DNA from: Mactra quadrangularis
Lineage: Eukaryota > Mollusca > Bivalvia > Venerida > Mactridae
Direction: 5' to 3'
Length of the DNA stretch: 64,000 nt
Assembly: GCA_025267735.1 (NCBI GenBank)
Contig: CM046297.1
Location: 30,902,011-30,966,010, forward strand
Below, piece by piece: positions 24,612-36,899 of this stretch. The notes below the pieces were generated by a model. That model saw only the letters and a program-made list of their open reading frames with translations, was not told the origin of the DNA and searched no databases. Numbering within the stretch: the stretch's first letter is position 1; the number at the start of each line of letters is the position of its first letter. The translations under genes were made by a program, and so were the position numbers.

Positions 24612-24983
24612 CAGAGCTCAAATTTAACAAAAAATTGGACTTGCAAATGTTTGTGAGTTGATTCTATTTCTATTTGAAAATGAAAAAAGCACTCACAATT
24701 CCTTCTTCAGACTTTTAATACGTCAGAATTTAGCTTGTGATGTCTGGACAGGTATACTTTTGACGCTCATAGTAACATGTAGCGATACAGGTAAGTAGAG
24801 TAAAAGTCTGTACTATCGATCTATCTGGCAGTTTAAATGCTGATTTTAGCCTCATTAGTAAAGACAATAATATTATTGCGAGATTGCAACTCGGCAAAAA
24901 TTTGCAAGTTATAATAAAAGTTACTCGCAATATTCAAAACCCACTCGCATTTTGCGAGAACGCAACCTTAAATTTGAGCCCTG
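24612..24983. mobile_element. hAT MITE, 372 bp, exact 8-bp target duplication
   Basis: Termini CAGAGCTCAAATTTAA and TTAAATTTGAGCCCTG are inverted repeats with one mismatch. The duplication gatacaat is exact at 24604-24611 and 24984-24991, as expected for hAT. It contains a short minus-strand frame (24730-24930) without recognisable domain. Confidence 0.9.
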
Positions 24984-25255
24984 GATACAATACACCATCG
25001 GGGCCAATATATAAAGTTTATCATCTCAGTTAATTGCCTAACTTTTTAATAGTTTCTTAATAAGATTAATCAAAGTTTTAATTGGAAAGAAATCTTATAC
25101 TATTTGACACATATAGAATAGCTCCAACAAGATGGGAAAGCATAAACTTATAATTTGGGCAATTTTCTATATTTATTTAAAATCAAATTCACAAAAATGT
25201 ACATGACTCACACATTACAAGTGAAATCTGAATATTATAATGCACTAGGTACATA

Positions 25256-25545
25256 GTTTTTGTTTGGTTTAACGACATAGCAACACATTATACCATATCA
25301 CTGCGGTCAGTCCTGGAAAGGCTAAAACTCTGGATTAAGCTGTTAACCAACTACTAGACGCATACTTTCATCAGTGACTGACTACTGCCCTACATGATTT
25401 AGAATCAGTGGTAGGAAAGAGAATGGCTGTAGAAAATTATTTCATGACCAAGCTCCACGAAAGTATGCCCCCGCCTGGGAATCAAACCTACAACCCCTTG
25501 ATCAATAGACTAGTGCGCTACCGACTGAGCTAGCTGGGCTAGCTC
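25256..25545 (-). mobile_element. tRNA-Lys-derived SINE, copy 4, with 11-bp target duplication
   Basis: The tail is at the left (ttttgtttggtttaacg) and the tRNA head at the right (ctgagctagctgggct). Direct repeats ctaggtacata lie at 25245-25255 and 25546-25556. The A and B boxes carry several substitutions. Confidence 0.92.
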
Positions 25546-25556
25546 CTAGGTACATA

Positions 25557-27220
25557 TATGATAACGTTAAACACTGAAAACATTCATCATAGTCAGTGTC
25601 TATATATATATTATATTTTATTATTAATTTTATAAGAGATATCATTTTACTATCATATTTCTTCATTTACTGTATTATTTGCCATACTCATGTTTACCAA
25701 TTTATAGTTGAAATCCCAGAATGAATAGCTTTCTTTTTAAACTTTACAAAAATTAACATTGTTCAAGATTTACTCTCGACATTTGACTACTAAAATCTAT
25801 TACTTGACATGGTCAATTTATTGTTGATAACTTTATATTATAACTTAATATTATAGTATTAATGAAGCACCTTCTCCATTGATTGACAAATACCAAGAAT
25901 GTAATATACATTAATTAAATTAATAAAGAAATAATTACATACCAGACTGTCTAGAAATCCCATCTTAATTAATTAATGTTGATTAATTAATAATCAATAT
26001 TTTATCATAAGTATCCAATAATCAGATTATGTCCTAATTTGTGACCTTCACACTATAGAATTTTTCTGTTTAAATTTTAACCAAAAATTCCAAAAGTTAA
26101 ACCACAATAAGACAGAGAATCTTGTAGTATAAAGCCCTGTTAATATCAATAATTGGGTAAATGGAAATGAAAATTGACAAAAAATTGAATAACAAGCTAT
26201 TTTAAGTCCCGGGGTAGGTACATTTACATTTTATTGACAAGGTAGGTACATTGTATTGGGTAATACACCAGTTTGTATTGAAAGGACTATATAAAGAATT
26301 TATTTACCTTATTTTGTAAGAAAGATATAAATCTTCTACCGACAGTGACGGCCACAGACACAGGGTACATTCTATCAACTTGGTGTAATTCTATGTAATA
26401 TCATTTTAACACATCAATGCTAGATGTACAAACCCTGGAGGGTACAGTCAGTTGAAGCAATGATCAATTTACTGTTATATGATGTGTGAATTCACACTGT
26501 GTTTTGTTTCTTAATTTGTTTTTACAAGGATTATTTCTTGCAATTTCATCCCAATATCCTGCAGGGAAAAGTGGTGACAATGTAAAATAAATCTGATAAT
26601 TTAACCTGACATAATGAATTCATTATTAATGTCAATGTTTATTTGTGTAGACATTGTTGTAAACATAATAAGTTAAATCAGTGCATGTTTTGATAGATTA
26701 GTCTTATGTGATTATGTTGATGATTATTATACTTATTATTATACTTATTATTATACTTATTGACCATACAAGTACAGATTGTAACTATTTAAGATCATGT
26801 GAGCACGAATGTGAAAAATCAAACAACCCTAAATACAATATCATACATGTATATATTACAAATCAGAGACCTGATTCTACTCTGCTAATACAGTTCTCCA
26901 AGCATATATGTACCAGAGTAAAAATCTACCATAGATGTAAAAGTACTAAAATAGAAGATGTAAGAAAAACTGGTTATACCTGATAATAATCACTTTGATC
27001 AACAATCATTACAACAATTATAAACATATGTTAACCATTATATGGATTTATCACAAACATATGGGTATGATAGATATGTAAGATAAACTTTCATATAACA
27101 TATATAACAACATAACTCTTGGTACCTGGGACATTATGATAAGTGCTTTTTTAATTAAAATGAAAATTATATTTTGACCTAATTCATGACTTTATGGCTA
27201 ATATATAAAAGAAATATAAT
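25557..27220. other. AT-rich sequence with a small 12-bp microsatellite
   Basis: About three and a half copies of ttattatactta lie at 26722-26762 and create a chance open frame. A ggtaggtaca pair occurs at about 26213 and 26241. Nothing else was recognised. Confidence 0.35.
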
Positions 27221-27483
27221 GCCGTAACAACACATTGTATAGGTCATATAACGGCAGTCAGTCAACCTAGGCACTGTTCCTGGAAAGTTTAACCAACTAC
27301 TAAGCGCATACTTTCGTCAGTGACTGACAATTGCCCTACCTAATTAAGAATTATTGGTAGGAGGGAGAATGGTCATAGAAATAATTTCATGACCAAGCTC
27401 CACGAAAGTATGCTTGCCCGGGAATCGAACCCACCCCTTGATCAGTAGACTTGCATGCTACTAACTGAGCTAGCCGAGCAGCT
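27221..27483 (-). mobile_element. tRNA-Lys-derived SINE, copy 5, tail lost
   Basis: Begins gccgtaacaacacattgtat and ends ctgagctagccgagcagct, reading as the family on the minus strand. The TTAAACCCAAC tail is missing, a segment near the tail side is deleted, and no target duplication is visible. The B box GGTTCGATTCC is intact. Confidence 0.88.
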
Positions 27484-27807
27484 TACAAATGATGTACTGC
27501 AATACATGTACTAATCTACTTGCCAGGAAAGTACCTAACAAAACAAAAAACAAACTGTTTACCACAGAAGCTGGTGATTACCTACAATACTCTGAGTGAA
27601 ATAATTGACCAAGGAAATATTTGAGGTTAAATATTGTATGTTGTTATTGTTGTTAATTAAACAACCTCATGAACATTAGTATTATGACATCACTGACCAG
27701 ATGATTCCATTGACCACAAGATTCCTATAGATTAACATAGAACACAATGATGTCAACACTTTGTTTATCTCAGATATCTAAATACTTATATATTGACTAT
27801 AGACATA

Positions 27808-28107
27808 CAGGTCGTATTCTAGGTCATGCGTGTTTTTGTACTTTAAACAATGGAATTGCCCACTAAATAGGTGAATAAACTAATGCATGAACAGCATTTT
27901 ACTGATTTAAACAGGCCATTGTATGCGTACAACATTTATTATAAATAGTGTGTATGCACATTGTATTTTTTTAATGATATGTTCATAAAATAAGTGTTAA
28001 CTAATTAAACTATAAAATTGTAAAAATAATTCACCCCTAAATATTGGTGTGTAATGAAACCGGCTATGTTTATATACGCAATGTGCAATGTTTACGTGGA
28101 CGACCTG
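27808..28107. mobile_element. Possible TA-flanked MITE, 300 bp
   Basis: Ends TACAGGTCGT and ACGACCTGTA form an exact 10-bp inverted repeat that includes the TA duplication (27806-27807, 28108-28109). Interior ATGCGT/ACGCAT motifs are partly inverted. The repeat is short, so chance cannot be fully excluded. Confidence 0.45.
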
Positions 28108-28128
28108 TAGCTATCATTACTTGTCTAC

Positions 28129-28194
28129 ACTAGTGAGAAAACCATTGACAGAACAGAACAGAACAGAATTGTTACTAGTGAGAAAACCATTGAC
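28129..28194. repeat. 45-bp direct duplication
   Basis: actagtgagaaaaccattga occurs at 28129 and again at 28174; the spacer holds four cagaa units. Confidence 0.8.
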
Positions 28195-28272
28195 TATCTC
28201 AACCAAAGTAAGCAGTCAATGAATTATGTTAAATTGAACACTACTTTATGAACAATGTTCACATTTAATGTA

Positions 28273-28721
28273 CCAGTTACTTGTAACCTGCACCCCCCAC
28301 CCTGAGGAATAAAGGGGACTAAAGACATTAAGCCCTGAAATCTTAGGTAAAATCCTCACTGCTCAGGGACATTTGGATGATATAGTATCTGGTAATTATC
28401 CTGACAAAAGGAGCATTCCCAGCCAATGCCTATTTCTAAGACTGGACAATCATTATTTACACAGGTCCTATATTATAAATATATAAGACCTAACATACTG
28501 CTTAGAACTGTGCAAAAAATGCTCACTGTACCAACTGCTGTAAAAACCCCAGGTAATACTGCCTGTGTCAGGACCACGCTATGACCATGGCTACAGCCCC
28601 TGCTATATTTGGTGCCAAAGCAAATTTCTCTATAGTTGCCCATTACGTAAAAACACTGCTGTTTATCCTTTTATCTCCCACACTACCTAGGGATGAAGGG
28701 GTGCAAGTTACTTATGACTGG
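28273..28721. mobile_element. TIR MITE, 449 bp, TA target duplication
   Basis: The left end TACCAGTTACTTGTAACCTG and the complement of the right end TACCAGTCATAAGTAACTTG, each followed by CACCCC, form an imperfect inverted repeat of about 26 bp. TA lies at 28271-28272 and 28722-28723. No coding frame. Confidence 0.65.
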
Positions 28722-28723
28722 TA

Positions 28724-31438
28724 AAACACCCTTAATTTAACACAGGACTATATTAAACTATCATACATTTAAAAGTCTGTAAATTACTCATGGAACATTA
28801 TACATGATGTAACAGTTGACTTCAATCATAAGTAATCAACTTTACATCTTATAACAGTAGACAGGAATTCATCATTTTATCTAGTAGTTCATAGACAAGT
28901 GTCTTCCATATTTGTTCTAAACTTATTCAGAAATAATTTCAATATCCCTTAAAGAAATATAGACAACAATATTGAAACTACACAATAATGTTTAAGTGCA
29001 CCCTTGAAAGTAGAATTATCTAGAACCTTCCAAGAGTGATACATAACATCCCCTCACCCCCCCCCCCTTAACACACCACATGTCCTTCTGATCCCTTTTT
29101 GTTCTCCCCTTCTAGATCTTGCACAAACCCTTCATTACGTGAGGCAACAACAGTCCAAACATGATACACCAGTCTCCATCAGCAGAGATGTAATCATAAA
29201 TACCAAGCAACTAAAATATCTCCATGTACCAACAAGAGGATCCTGTGGATCCTAGAACACTCACCTGACTTCAGACATGAACATAATAATTTCTAACAAA
29301 ACTTTGATGAATCTTGGACAATATTAGTTTGATCCTAGAGATATATTCTTAAGTATGGTAGCACTAGGCCTTGCTGTATTCTGTATATAAGATATGACTC
29401 TATATGGACAAAGACTAATCACAATAGTTCATACTGAACATTTTATGCTCAGATGAAAAAAAAAATGTTATATCTTCCATCATTATGACAACATTTATAA
29501 TTTAAATTACTTCTACATATATTCAAAATTTAATTTATAATAAAGAAATACTTTTCTAACTTCTTTTTCAAATAATTGAACCCAAAATCAGGAAATATAA
29601 CAAAATGACCATATTATAATTCAATACCAGGTAAAGAAAAAATAGTTCTTTAACTAAGTATACTAAATACACTCAATCAAAACAAACCTACCCACAAAAA
29701 ATATATATGATATTAAATTTTTTACTAAAAAATCACTCCTCCCAAGAATAAAAATCCACCAAATAACAAAATCCAATCAACAGAAAGAATGTTCACAAAT
29801 AAAACTCCTACTAAAATGTTGATGAATGTGTGCTAGTTTATATAAATCCATAGATTTCCCAGAACAACAAGATGTATATAAACAATAATATATATAATTA
29901 TATACCCCTGGTACTCAAGTACTCTGATAGATAACTCCTAGATCTCAATAATGGCTACATAGATATATGTTATATGTATGTGAGTGCTTAAACTGTGTTA
30001 ATACACAGGTAGGATATTGTAATTGGGGCCACATGGAAATAAGTTGTTGGCTGTTTTATACAGACTTACCAGGAATTTTTAGATCTAAAACATAAAGTTC
30101 ATGGTTTTTGTCATATTTCTTGCATTAATTATTTTCTAACTAGTGTCTATAGTGTTTGGATGAATTTCTAACTTATGAAACCTAGGAAACAGGCAAAAAC
30201 ATCAACTAGTTTTTGACAGTATAAAACTTCAACTTAAACATTATATAAAGACTAAAGTTTGAAATTTTGAACAAATTGAAACCTGCTTATTTATGAAATT
30301 TATACATTAAAATCCCAACACTAACACAGAAATATAAGCAACTTTTTAACACTGGATATCCTGAAATGATGAACTGTTGAAGCCATGTTTATCATACTTA
30401 TATAGGTAAGAAGTTATAATTCAAATATCTTAGATTTCATAAGTACGGTCCCTTATCTTTTAAGAAAAGCTAAAGAACAAAACATTTCCTTTACAGAATG
30501 GTGTCTGTTTATATTGATATACCAGTATATACTTATGACAAGAAGTGAATAACTGACTTAAAGGTACTAGTTCACAGATTTGGTCAACTTTTCTGTATTT
30601 TCAAAATACCATTCAGTGTCTGAAATTGTGTCAAAAAAATTAATTTTTTTTAAAAAAGTGACCTATAAGTTGCAAGAAATATACAATGAAAGTTACAAAA
30701 ATGCACTAAAATTGTCTATACCGTGACATACAGGGTAGATTTATACTACATGAAACACCATCATTTGTAGTTGTATGTCAATGTGCATTAAAATTATCAT
30801 TATCAAAACACTACTTTCTGCTCCAAAAATCTGTCCATACAATTTTGATAGTCTTATAAAAATGTTGATATTCAAGTAGAAATCTGTGAATGAGTACCTG
30901 TAAATTCTGATAACATACTGAGTACTTTTCAGAGGTGGGTTTTGTACTTGATATTGCATAGAATACCAACAAACTTCATCAATGATAAAACAGATGGGTG
31001 GGGTAACAGGGTGAGGTTACAAAATGAGATCATACAAAAATCACACCAATATTTTATAGTTCAGCCTTAGTAACATAGTTTATAGTTAGGAAACATCAAT
31101 CAACCTCTATAGAGAAGTTCTACAGGTAAATGTAGAAATGTTTTAAATCTTGGATAAAATCCAACATTCCTGCCCAGCCTATATTACATATCAGTCACTC
31201 TTCTCTCTCTAGCTTACAGAATTCTCTCTCATATAGCTACTTTATGTTTTAAACATTTTATATCAATCAAACACTTCTGTGTTACAACCATAACCAGTCT
31301 CATACTGGTACTTGTAGGCATGGAAACACTGTAAGACAATATACTAGGGAGCTATCATGTTCCCTAAAAAATAACACTGTTAAATGATTATATCCTACAG
31401 AGGGTGATAGAACTGAATGTTTGCTTGAGACAAGTAGT
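28724..31438. other. AT-rich sequence, nothing recognised
   Basis: A poly-C run lies at about 29058-29067. At 30562-30640 the sequence aaggtactagttcacagatt begins a stretch that may be an interspersed repeat, but no ends could be defined. No exon or RNA gene was recognised. Confidence 0.35.
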
Positions 31439-32190
31439 TAGGGCTGCCACGATATACCGGAATATTGCAATACACATCTGCAACAATAGGTACTGCAGTA
31501 CAATTTCAACCTACAAGCAATGTTTTTTATTTCATTGGAAATTTTTTCTCTTCAGGAAATGAAAGTAGCAAGCTTGAAATTAGTTTCCAAAACTAACAAA
31601 ATCGTTGACTGGATATATGTATGTAAGATTTGCAATGTTTCTGTTAAATACAGCAGAGGAACAACAAACCTAACAAGTAAATCTGTGAGCTAATGCTCAC
31701 TAGTGATACCCCCGCCAAAATCTAAAAATATGCGACAAACAGGAAGTAGATGAGCAAGGAGCATGAAATCGCTTTACACCATATGGGACTATGGGATGAA
31801 GCAATATGCAAAGTATTAGGCTGCTGCATGATATAGTTGCTGAGAAAACTGCGACGGAAATTTCGTAACGGACGGACGGACGGATGCACGGACAAGGGTA
31901 AAACAGTATACCCCCCTCTTCTTCGAAGCGGGGGTATAAAAAGCTACAGTCACTGCAGTAGGCCTAGCTGATGTTATTGAAACTAATTATGAGCAGCATG
32001 TTAAAAAGCAAAAGAGTGCTACATGCAGTTTTTGCCTACAAAATCCTATACTATACTAAAATAATGAGCAGTTGAATAAGTTGTTAAAGACAGAAGGATT
32101 ATGCAGTCGTGTCTTTGGTTTGCTTAACAATATATCGTGGTATGAATTGCGATAGGGTTCTAGCGTATCGCAATATATCGTGATAGGCTT
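31439..32190 (+). mobile_element. hAT-like element with BED zinc-finger remnant, split by a HINE-like element
   Basis: Begins TAGGGCTGCCACGATATACC. At 31622-31672 one frame reads CKICNVSVKYSRGTTNL, which fits the start of a BED finger (CxxC, then ...TxNL before the His pair) of ZBED/hAT transposases. The frame is then cut by the HINE-like element at 31672-31938. The right end contains caatatatcgtgataggctt at about 32171-32190; its exact limit is unclear and no target duplication was found. It is a dead copy: no transposase catalytic core is visible. Confidence 0.65.
31672..31938 (-). mobile_element. HINE/pearl-like element, copy D
   Basis: Complete family layout: aacaagtaaatctg end, stem-loop gtgagctaatgctcac, atacccccgc and gcgggggtat subterminal pair, GGAC microsatellite. 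It lies inside the BED-finger remnant of the host hAT element, which gives a relative age. Confidence 0.9.
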
Positions 32191-32240
32191 CTGGCTTAAG
32201 CCAAGGTAAAATTACTCGTCAAGGGTGAACAAACACTCAA

Positions 32241-33143
32241 GCCATGGTTCCAGACACTCAAGCCATGGTTCCAGACACTCAAGCCATGGTTCCAGACACT
32301 CAAGCCATGGTTCCAGACACTCAACTCATGGTTCCAGACACTCAACTCATGGTTCCAGACACTCAACTCATGGTTCCAGACACTCAACTCATGGTTCCAG
32401 ACACTCAACTCATGGTTCCAGACACTCAAGCCATGGTTCCAGACACTCAAGCCATGGTTCCAGACACTCAACTCATGGTTCCAGACACTCAAGCCATGGT
32501 TCCAGACACTCAAGCTATGGTTCCAGACACTCAAGCCATGGTTCCAGACACTCAAGTCATGGTTCCAGACACTCAAGCCATGGTTTCAGACACTCAAGTC
32601 ATGGTTCCAGACACTCAAGTAATGGTTCCAGACACTCAACTCATGGTTTCAGACACTCAAGTCATGGTTCCAGACACTCAACTCATGGTTTCAGACACTC
32701 AAGTCATGGTTCCAGACACTCAAGTAATGGTTCCAGACACTCAACTCATGGTTTCAGACACTCAAGTCATGGTTCCAGACACTCAACTCATGGTTTCAGA
32801 CACTCAACTCATGGTTTCAGACACTCAACTCATGGTTCCAGACACTCAACTCATGGTTCCAGACACTCAACTCATGGTTCCAGACACTCAAGTCATGGTT
32901 CCAGACACTCAACTCATGGTTCCAGACACTCAAGTAATGGTTCCAGACACTCAACTCATGGTTTCAGACACTCAAGTCATGGTTCCAGACACTCAACTCA
33001 TGGTTTCAGACACTCAAGTAATGGTTCCAGACACTCAACTCATGGTTTCAGACACTCAAGTCATGGTTCCAGACACTCAAGTCATGGTTCCAGACACTCA
33101 ACTCATGGTTTCAGACACTCAAGTCATGGTTCCAGACACTCAA
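32241..33143. repeat. Minisatellite, 43 x 21 bp
   Basis: The unit is about gccatggttccagacactca plus one a. Variants combine gcc, ctc, gtc, gta or gct before atgg with ggttcc or ggtttc; blocks of these variants recur as higher-order patterns in the right half. Since 21 is divisible by three, 7-residue repeats stay open on both strands (MVPDTQx, SHGSRHS), which explains the long frames. No start context, splice site or domain supports translation. Confidence 0.96.
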
Positions 33144-33185
33144 GTGGTGTTCCCTTTAAGATTACATTACACAATTCTAATTAAC

Positions 33186-33266
33186 CTCCCAGGTGGGATT
33201 CGAACCTATACCCCTTCGAGACCATAGATTCAAAATCCAGGCGCTACCAACTGGGCAACCGATCTG
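33186..33266 (-). tRNA. tRNA-like pseudogene or SINE head
   Basis: On the minus strand GGTTGCCCAGTTGGTAGCGC resembles an A box and GGTTCGAATCCCACC a B box, with TTTTGAA in the anticodon-loop position (reads as Gln, TTG). The anticodon and T stems pair imperfectly and the acceptor stem does not close, so a functional tRNA is unlikely. It lies 40 bp after the 21-bp minisatellite. Confidence 0.4.
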
Positions 33267-35213
33267 AGTTTATTTGCTCAGTGAAAACTCAATGATAGAT
33301 ACATGTGAATTCAGAGAGTTCATGCAAACATGTACAATGTACTTCAAAGTAAATAAATCTCAGTGTAAATTCTAGTAAAATATTTTTATGTAAAAAATTC
33401 TTGATCCATCTTCAAACTAATACTTACTTTCACTTTTTACAAGGAGCAACCGACCAATCTAGATGCAGAAAAACAATTATATTATCTAATAATGGAATTC
33501 TTGACAGAGCAGAATTGAACATTGACAACAAGGGATCTGGTGTACTAACAACTGGACCTCAGCCAGCATACATCATCTAGACCAGTAAATATATGTAGTA
33601 TAATATAAGTAGAATAAATACAAGATGCACATTGTGGTGTGTGGGTTATATCAGTTCATGTCAGTACTTGTATCATATCATGTGTATAATATACAGCAGA
33701 TATATTTACATAAAATCAATGATATATTGTATAATATGCACTGACTAACAGCATAGTGCATTATGATAAATTTCCAGCATTCATCTTATAGTGCTTGTTT
33801 ATTTTAATTCTATGCTGTATAGCAACAGTTTGTTCAGTTTTTATAATTTATATGTATAATATCATAAATGCATAATATAAAATGAAAAACTTGTCTTACA
33901 AGTTTAGCAATAACTTTTATATTATGCCTGGCTAACTTAACAAACTTTCATGTACAGGTTACTTTACAAGCACTCAATGACCCCTCCACAAGTAGCTCTG
34001 AGAACCTCCTCTATTATGAAGCATTTCAACATTATTTTATCAACTTTTCATGGAAGGATATCACTTGATATAACACAAATTTTAGCCATATTTAAAATCT
34101 GGAATATTAATCACTGGACCACAAGTCTTAAATACTGATGACTGATCTCAACCATATCATGCTTATCTCATGAATAAAACAAGTAAGATATTCATGTATG
34201 AATGATTTCAGTTATATCTTAATGTAGGTGAATGACTCTCTTAATGTCACAATTTATATGTTCACAATTCTATATAAATAAAAAGTATACTTGTATAATA
34301 TTATAACTACAGAATATGTAATGAAAAACTTGTCTAACAAGTTTAGCAATAACTTTTATAATTAAATTTACATAAAATATAATCAAAGCTATAACAAATT
34401 TTATATATGCTTCAAAATTACTTTGACAAAATATTAAAAATGTAATATCATCATTGTCATGTTAAATTCAATGTTAATATCACAAATTTATAAGAAAATT
34501 ATACACAGCTTGATGTGTAAGGTTTTAACTTCTTGATCAAGAGTATAGGTTAGTAAAAGGGAGATAATTCACACAGTTAAACATGAATGATCAATTCATG
34601 GATTACTTCCCTTATATAACTAGTGCTGTAACAGTAAGTTATTCATGATTAGTTGGTAGACTAATGAATATTAACTAAAGGTTCTCATGCCAAAACAGTG
34701 TTAATAATGTAACTAGTTAGTGAGACAATTTAATAGTAATTTTATTATAACTAAACACAATATCAAATCCAATGCTTGAATCATACAAAAATGTTTTTAT
34801 TCTAGTAAGAAATATACTTATATGTTAGATATGATATTAATTATTACAAGTTAAATGCTAAACTACTTAATACCAATATAAACATAGTAATCAACTGCTG
34901 TCCTACCAAAATGTGTTATGTCATCAGACTTTTATTTGTGTAACCTTAGCAACATTAACTAACAGTGTTACAAAAATATTGTATCATGCATGTTCAAAAA
35001 TTTTGAGTTCACTAAGAAAACATGCTTCAAATTTAAATTTGTTTCATTCCAAGAGACAGTTTCTCAAGATCTATGAGAGATATTTATCAAGTGTTTAGAT
35101 CATTCCATCATGTCATCCAACATAGTGTTAGTTTGAGGATGTAATTGCAGTTAGTATAGTTAATACATGCTACAGTTCTTTTTTTATTAATTTTTTATTT
35201 CAATATTATAATA
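33267..35213. other. AT-rich sequence with one diverged direct repeat
   Basis: About 75 bp around gaaaaacttgtcttacaagt (33884) recur at 34323 (gaaaaacttgtctaacaagt), each followed by ttagcaataacttttat. ACTTGT...ACAAGT can form a small hairpin in both. No exon was recognised. Confidence 0.5.
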
Positions 35214-35636
35214 TACAATGAAACCCAGATAACACAAAATTTATTGGAACAAAAATATTACTTTCTAAGGGTAAATTAAGAAAGTTGAATAAAATGTCAA
35301 ACATTGGGCTAATTTCGTCAATGGCAGTCTGTTAAAAAAAGACTTATTTTAGTCGCATCTCCAAAACATTTCTTAAACAGACCAAAGTTTAAAATTTCGG
35401 ATAAAGTTTGTCCATTTAACGGTGTGACACACATTACATCTTAACGCCGTTCGATGGTAGTTATAGAGACAATTCAGGGCTCGACAAATGTTTTGGAAGC
35501 AACTCTTCCTGCAGGACGAGCCGCTTAGATTTTTCACTCGTTCTGGAGAAAATATGTACTTGTCTTGTACTCCACTAAAAAATAATGCAAATAATTGTTA
35601 ACTTGTATGAAGCAGTAACAGGCATTATTTGTTGTA

Positions 35637-36899
35637 CAGTCAATTCGCATTATCTCGACTACTCTTGTGTCGATATTTCGTTGTCTCGATTGAAAATCAA
35701 AAGTCCCGATTTTTTTCCTTCTTTATCTATATGAAAAAATCATGTTTGACTCGATTTTTTTTCTCGACTTTTTCGCTCTCTCGACTATAAATTTGAGTCC
35801 CAAATTGTTTTTTTACTATAAAATTATAATGTTTAAGTCGACTAGACAAAGATATTATCGGCGATCCGTTGAAGTGCGAAAAATAACACACGCCCATTGT
35901 TTATCGATTAGCGACTGTATAGATAATCTGTTTAAAAGAACGTGTCAAGATTGAATTAACATGTCATTTAAATATACAAACTAATTGACATGACTAAATG
36001 AAACCATTGTTAAATAAGTCGAGTGTTAATTGACAGATGTCAAAATTGAGTATAATTTTTTCGTTCTAGTGTATAAATTATTCTTGATTTTTAAAAATAA
36101 AAAACAAATATTTTTTGTTATTTCTATTATTTTATTTCGTCATTTAAGTTGATATAAATGTACGCCATCTTCTTTTCATGATAATTTAATCACTCGACAG
36201 ACCTGTTGGAAAAATGTTTACAACTGTTATGGATCGTCATTTAAGTTGATATAAATGTACGCCATCTTCTTTTCATGATAATTTAATCACTCGACAGACC
36301 TGTTGGAAAAATGTTTACAACTGTTATGGATCGAAAATAGAGATATGCTGACATTCTTGCAGTTCAAGTCTATATTTTTTCGTGACGTAATAGTCAACTT
36401 CTCTTCACACACACAACTGGATAATATCAGCAACTACTCAAAATATCAAAGAGAAGCCGACATGCTGGGGTTGTACGAAATAGTATATGACGTCAAACAC
36501 ATACACACACAATTTTTCTGACTGACTTCAAATATTCAGAAGATATACGTTTGGTTAGTCATTACATCGAGAAACAGTCTGTGAAATACAAATGTAGTAG
36601 AAACCGAAAGTAGATTTTCTGAAAATACGCGATTTTGTTCAATAACTTGTCGAGAGGGAACTGTGCCAGCGGGAAAAGTGTCACAAAACCTTTAAGGTAC
36701 AATTTAATGGTAAAACTCTATTCACAGCTGCAGTAAAGCGATTATTCTAAACTTCACTCTCTGAACAGGTAAAACTGCTACTGAAGACATCGAAATTACC
36801 TCCCTTAGAAAATTTTGTTTATATTGTTTGTCTCGATTTTTCGTTATCTCGACTATTTTTCGACAGTCCCTACTAAGTCGAGATAACGAGAGTTGACTG
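35637..36899. mobile_element. pogo/Tigger-type element, 1263 bp, innermost layer
   Basis: The left end CAGTCAATTCGCATTATCTC and the complement of the right end CAGTCAACTCTCGTTATCTC match at 17 of 20 positions and continue GACT, flanked by TA at 35635-35636 and 36900-36901. This is the terminus type of Tc1/mariner pogo elements. Short frames at 35742-35954 and 36303-36521 show no DDE core, so it is non-autonomous or decayed. Confidence 0.85.
36138..36331. repeat. Perfect 97-bp tandem duplication
   Basis: Starting cgtcatttaagttgatataa, 97 bp are repeated head-to-tail with no visible difference (36138-36234, 36235-36331), inside the pogo-type element. Identity implies recent duplication or a sequence-assembly artefact. 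Confidence 0.95.

Noticed and set aside
26708..26983. 91-codon frame starting MIMLMIIILIIILIIILI
   Set aside because: Its start is a 12-bp AT microsatellite and the rest has no recognisable domain.
32196..33227. Long frames on both strands with 7-residue repeats
   Set aside because: They are a consequence of the 21-bp minisatellite; frames are open on both strands, which no real gene requires.
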